64,000 nucleotides of DNA. It comes from Sulfurimonas sp. HSL3-7. Its GTDB lineage: Bacteria > Campylobacterota > Campylobacteria > Campylobacterales > Sulfurimonadaceae. Of the stretch, positions 62,665 to 64,000 are shown piece after piece. The stretch lies in the NCBI RefSeq assembly GCF_039645985.1, contig NZ_CP147919.1:2108001-2172000 (forward strand), in the 5' to 3' direction. The notes under the pieces are model-generated. The model was given only the letters and a program-made list of their open reading frames with translations, did no database searches and had not been told where the DNA came from. The translations under genes were made by a program, and so were the position numbers. Within the stretch, counting starts at the first letter, position 1; each line of letters opens with the position of its first letter.

Positions 62665-62758
62665 ATGCCTGTATGTGCGCTGCTTTTTACCCCAATTTTA
62701 TCAATTTCAGGGCATTATTCCGGCACTAAAATAATATTTTTTAATATGGTGTTATGTT

Positions 62759-63295
62759 TTGTGGATTAAAATTGAAAAAAATGGGTTGAGCGATGACTAC
62801 GAGTCCAAAAGCAGATGGATCGGCACGCTCTTTATCATCATCGGCATCATCGCAGGGGTCTACGCCAGCTTTTCAACATTTGCACCGGCAACTGTCATCA
62901 GTGCAACGATGGTGGTGAGCGGTCTCATCTCTTTCTTTTTGACCAAAAAACTCAATCCGGACGTCCTGGCCAGTCGCATAAAGACACATCTTTTAATACT
63001 GTTTGGACTGCTCTTTCTGCTCTTGCCCTACGGCGAGAGCGGCACGGCACGTGTTATCGCCACAGCCTATTTTCTCGGGGCCATGTCATGCGATCTGTTT
63101 TTCGCCTCTATGACCCGTAAAAACCGTACGGCCTTTGCCTGGCTGGCAAACGCTCTTTTTTCGGCTCTCTTCGCCTATCTTGTAGCTTTCCAGACATTCT
63201 CCGCCAAAGCGATCGGTATCTTCATCGCATTAACGCTCATCTTTGACGGCCTAAGTGTTCTCTACTCCGGGCGCAAGATCTTTATTCGCCCCTAA
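62759..63295 (+). CDS. Multi-span membrane protein, HdeD/DUF308-like
   Basis: The 178-residue product has six likely membrane helices arranged in pairs: RWIGTLFIIIGIIAGVYASF, TVISATMVVSGLISFFLTKK, THLLILFGLLFLLLPYG, RVIATAYFLGAMSCDLFFAS, AWLANALFSALFAYLVAFQT and KAIGIFIALTLIFDGLSVLY. This resembles the HdeD/DUF308 pattern, but the assignment is loose. The only in-frame start is TTG at 62759-62761, with no good ribosome-binding site, so the true start may be an inner codon. Its 3' end overlaps the converging Nudix gene by 14 bp. Confidence 0.65.
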   Translation: MWIKIEKNGLSDDYESKSRWIGTLFIIIGIIAGVYASFSTFAPATVISATMVVSGLISFFLTKKLNPDVLASRIKTHLLILFGLLFLLLPYGESGTARVIATAYFLGAMSCDLFFASMTRKNRTAFAWLANALFSALFAYLVAFQTFSAKAIGIFIALTLIFDGLSVLYSGRKIFIRP

Positions 63296-63695
63296 AGGCC
63301 AAATAGTCTTCGATAATCTTGCCGTGATCGAACACGAACAATTCTTTCTCAAGCTCGTCCAGCACGACCACTTTGGCACTCTTTGCATCATCGCCTGCTT
63401 GCGGCAGTGCATCAGCCCGGCAGATATAAACCGCTGAGATTGTGTGAAAACGCGGATCACGTGAAGGATCGGAATAGAGCCCCAACAGATGCTCGATCTC
63501 AACATCCAGGCCGATCTCCTCTTTCATCTCCCGTTTCAGACAGGCCTCTATCGTCTCGCCGATATCCATAAAACCGCCCGGCAGTGCAGTTCCGTAAGGT
63601 GGGTTCAGCCTATCGATCAGGACAATGCCTTTGAACGTACTGTCAATATAGATCTCGACAATGCCATCAGCTGCGACATAGGGTGTCTCTATCAT
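63282..63695 (-). CDS. Nudix hydrolase
   Basis: The 137-residue product carries a complete Nudix box, GGFMDIGETIEACLKREMKE then EIGL (Gx5Ex7REUxEExGU), after NPPYGTALPGGF. It hydrolyses a nucleoside diphosphate linked to another group; the short length and LPGGFMDIGET resemble ADP-ribose or housecleaning enzymes. The start overlaps the stop of the DsrE-like gene upstream, with GGGGG before the ATG, so the two are cotranscribed. Confidence 0.9.
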   Translation of the reverse strand: MIETPYVAADGIVEIYIDSTFKGIVLIDRLNPPYGTALPGGFMDIGETIEACLKREMKEEIGLDVEIEHLLGLYSDPSRDPRFHTISAVYICRADALPQAGDDAKSAKVVVLDELEKELFVFDHGKIIEDYLAFRGE

Positions 63696-63707
63696 TATGC
63701 CCCCACT

Positions 63708-63998
63708 TTAATGTACCGGCAGATAGGCATAGCCCCTGTTCTGCCACATGATTAAGTAGACGCTTTTGTTCTTGTCGCTTTGAACATAGTCATAAAGCAC
63801 TTTCATGTCAATATTGCGGGCCCGTCTTCCGGCTTGGCACATATCGAACTCGACCTGGTATTCACGATGCAGTTTTGCCAACAAGGGAGCCAGTTTTTTT
63901 TGTGCACGAACAACATCGTTCTCATCTTTGAAAGGGGAGTTCTCCAGGTCACGTACAAAATATTTATAGGCATTTCCCGAAATAACGACGACTGCCTT
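63708..63998 (-). CDS. DsrE-like protein, 5' end outside the window
   Basis: An open frame without a start runs from the right edge to TAA at 63708-63710. It reads ...KAVVVISGNAYKYFVRDLEN, then VEFDMCQAGRRARNIDMKVL and ends YLIMWQNRGYAYLPVH; 96 codons are visible. The alternating strand-helix pattern and a single central Cys in VEFDMCQAG fit DsrE/DsrF-type sulfur-handling proteins. It precedes the Nudix gene and overlaps its start by about 13 bp. The family call is moderate because the N-terminal part is missing. Confidence 0.6.
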   Translation of the reverse strand, partial: KAVVVISGNAYKYFVRDLENSPFKDENDVVRAQKKLAPLLAKLHREYQVEFDMCQAGRRARNIDMKVLYDYVQSDKNKSVYLIMWQNRGYAYLPVH

Positions 63999-64000
63999 GA

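Overview
The window looks like chromosomal DNA of a sulfur-oxidising member of the Campylobacterota, of the Sulfurimonas/Sulfuricurvum kind. The supports are: the gene order pssA - Psd-like protein - ftsH - prmA, which is also found in Campylobacter; a tmRNA whose tag reads ANNTNYRPALAVA; a sulfide:quinone oxidoreductase and two DsrE-like proteins; a hemN followed by an Fe-S (CCG-domain) protein; and a very compact, mostly minus-strand layout with overlapping start and stop codons. Most of the window is moderately GC-rich. The first 4.05 kb is clearly AT-rich and stands apart as an island end.

Layout. (1) 1-4087: AT-rich island with a left-truncated FtsK/SpoIIIE ATPase carrying two tandem RecA-like modules, a coiled-coil membrane protein with YwqK/MORN-like repeats, a small membrane protein and a decayed ORF. 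(2) 4088-4708: a scar with two different 3' ends of serS in tandem and the 3' end of an outer-membrane beta-barrel gene. (3) 4709-11129: a seven-gene minus-strand operon for phospholipid synthesis, FtsH, PrmA, HisA, HisH and a cache-domain membrane protein. (4) 11243-15290: envelope sugar genes waaC, galE, manC. (5) 15496-15873: ssrA. (6) 15973-20730: DUF3943 protein, trpA, panB, ruvB, AI-2E-type permease. (7) 20731-22231: repeat-rich gap with one small gene. (8) 22232-32469: lgt, MgtC/DUF4010, P-type ATPase, Kef-type antiporter, LOG protein, DsrE, Fe-S protein, hemN. (9) 32656-50997: the most interesting block. It holds a TonB2-type energising operon (DUF3450, long ExbB, ExbB, ExbD, TonB, TPR) running into an Oar-like TonB-dependent receptor and a DUF1566 protein. 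It continues with two beta-helix lipoproteins (one with an internal near-perfect 0.84-kb duplication), two OmpR-type response regulators, a hybrid histidine kinase and an EAL phosphodiesterase. (10) 51064-64000: histone-like protein, PAP2 phosphatase, TrmH methyltransferase, permease, degenerate deformylase, a 54-aa protein, SQR, PepN, EAL-HDOD protein, YgjP-like peptidase, Nudix and DsrE.

The main discovery is regulatory. Five promoters in block 9 (41147-41200, 43778-43853, 43967-44030, 50118-50160, 50192-50223) share one architecture: GTAAC-like half-sites repeated every 11 bp, the last ending exactly 10 bp before a -10 element. This joins the TonB operon, both beta-helix lipoproteins, one response regulator and the EAL gene into one apparent regulon of PhoB/OmpR type. 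My inference is that the block forms one regulated, TonB-powered outer-membrane system acting on or with the beta-helix lipoproteins. Its substrate is unknown; phosphate stress is one possible trigger.

I saw no tRNA, rRNA, CRISPR array or intact insertion sequence.
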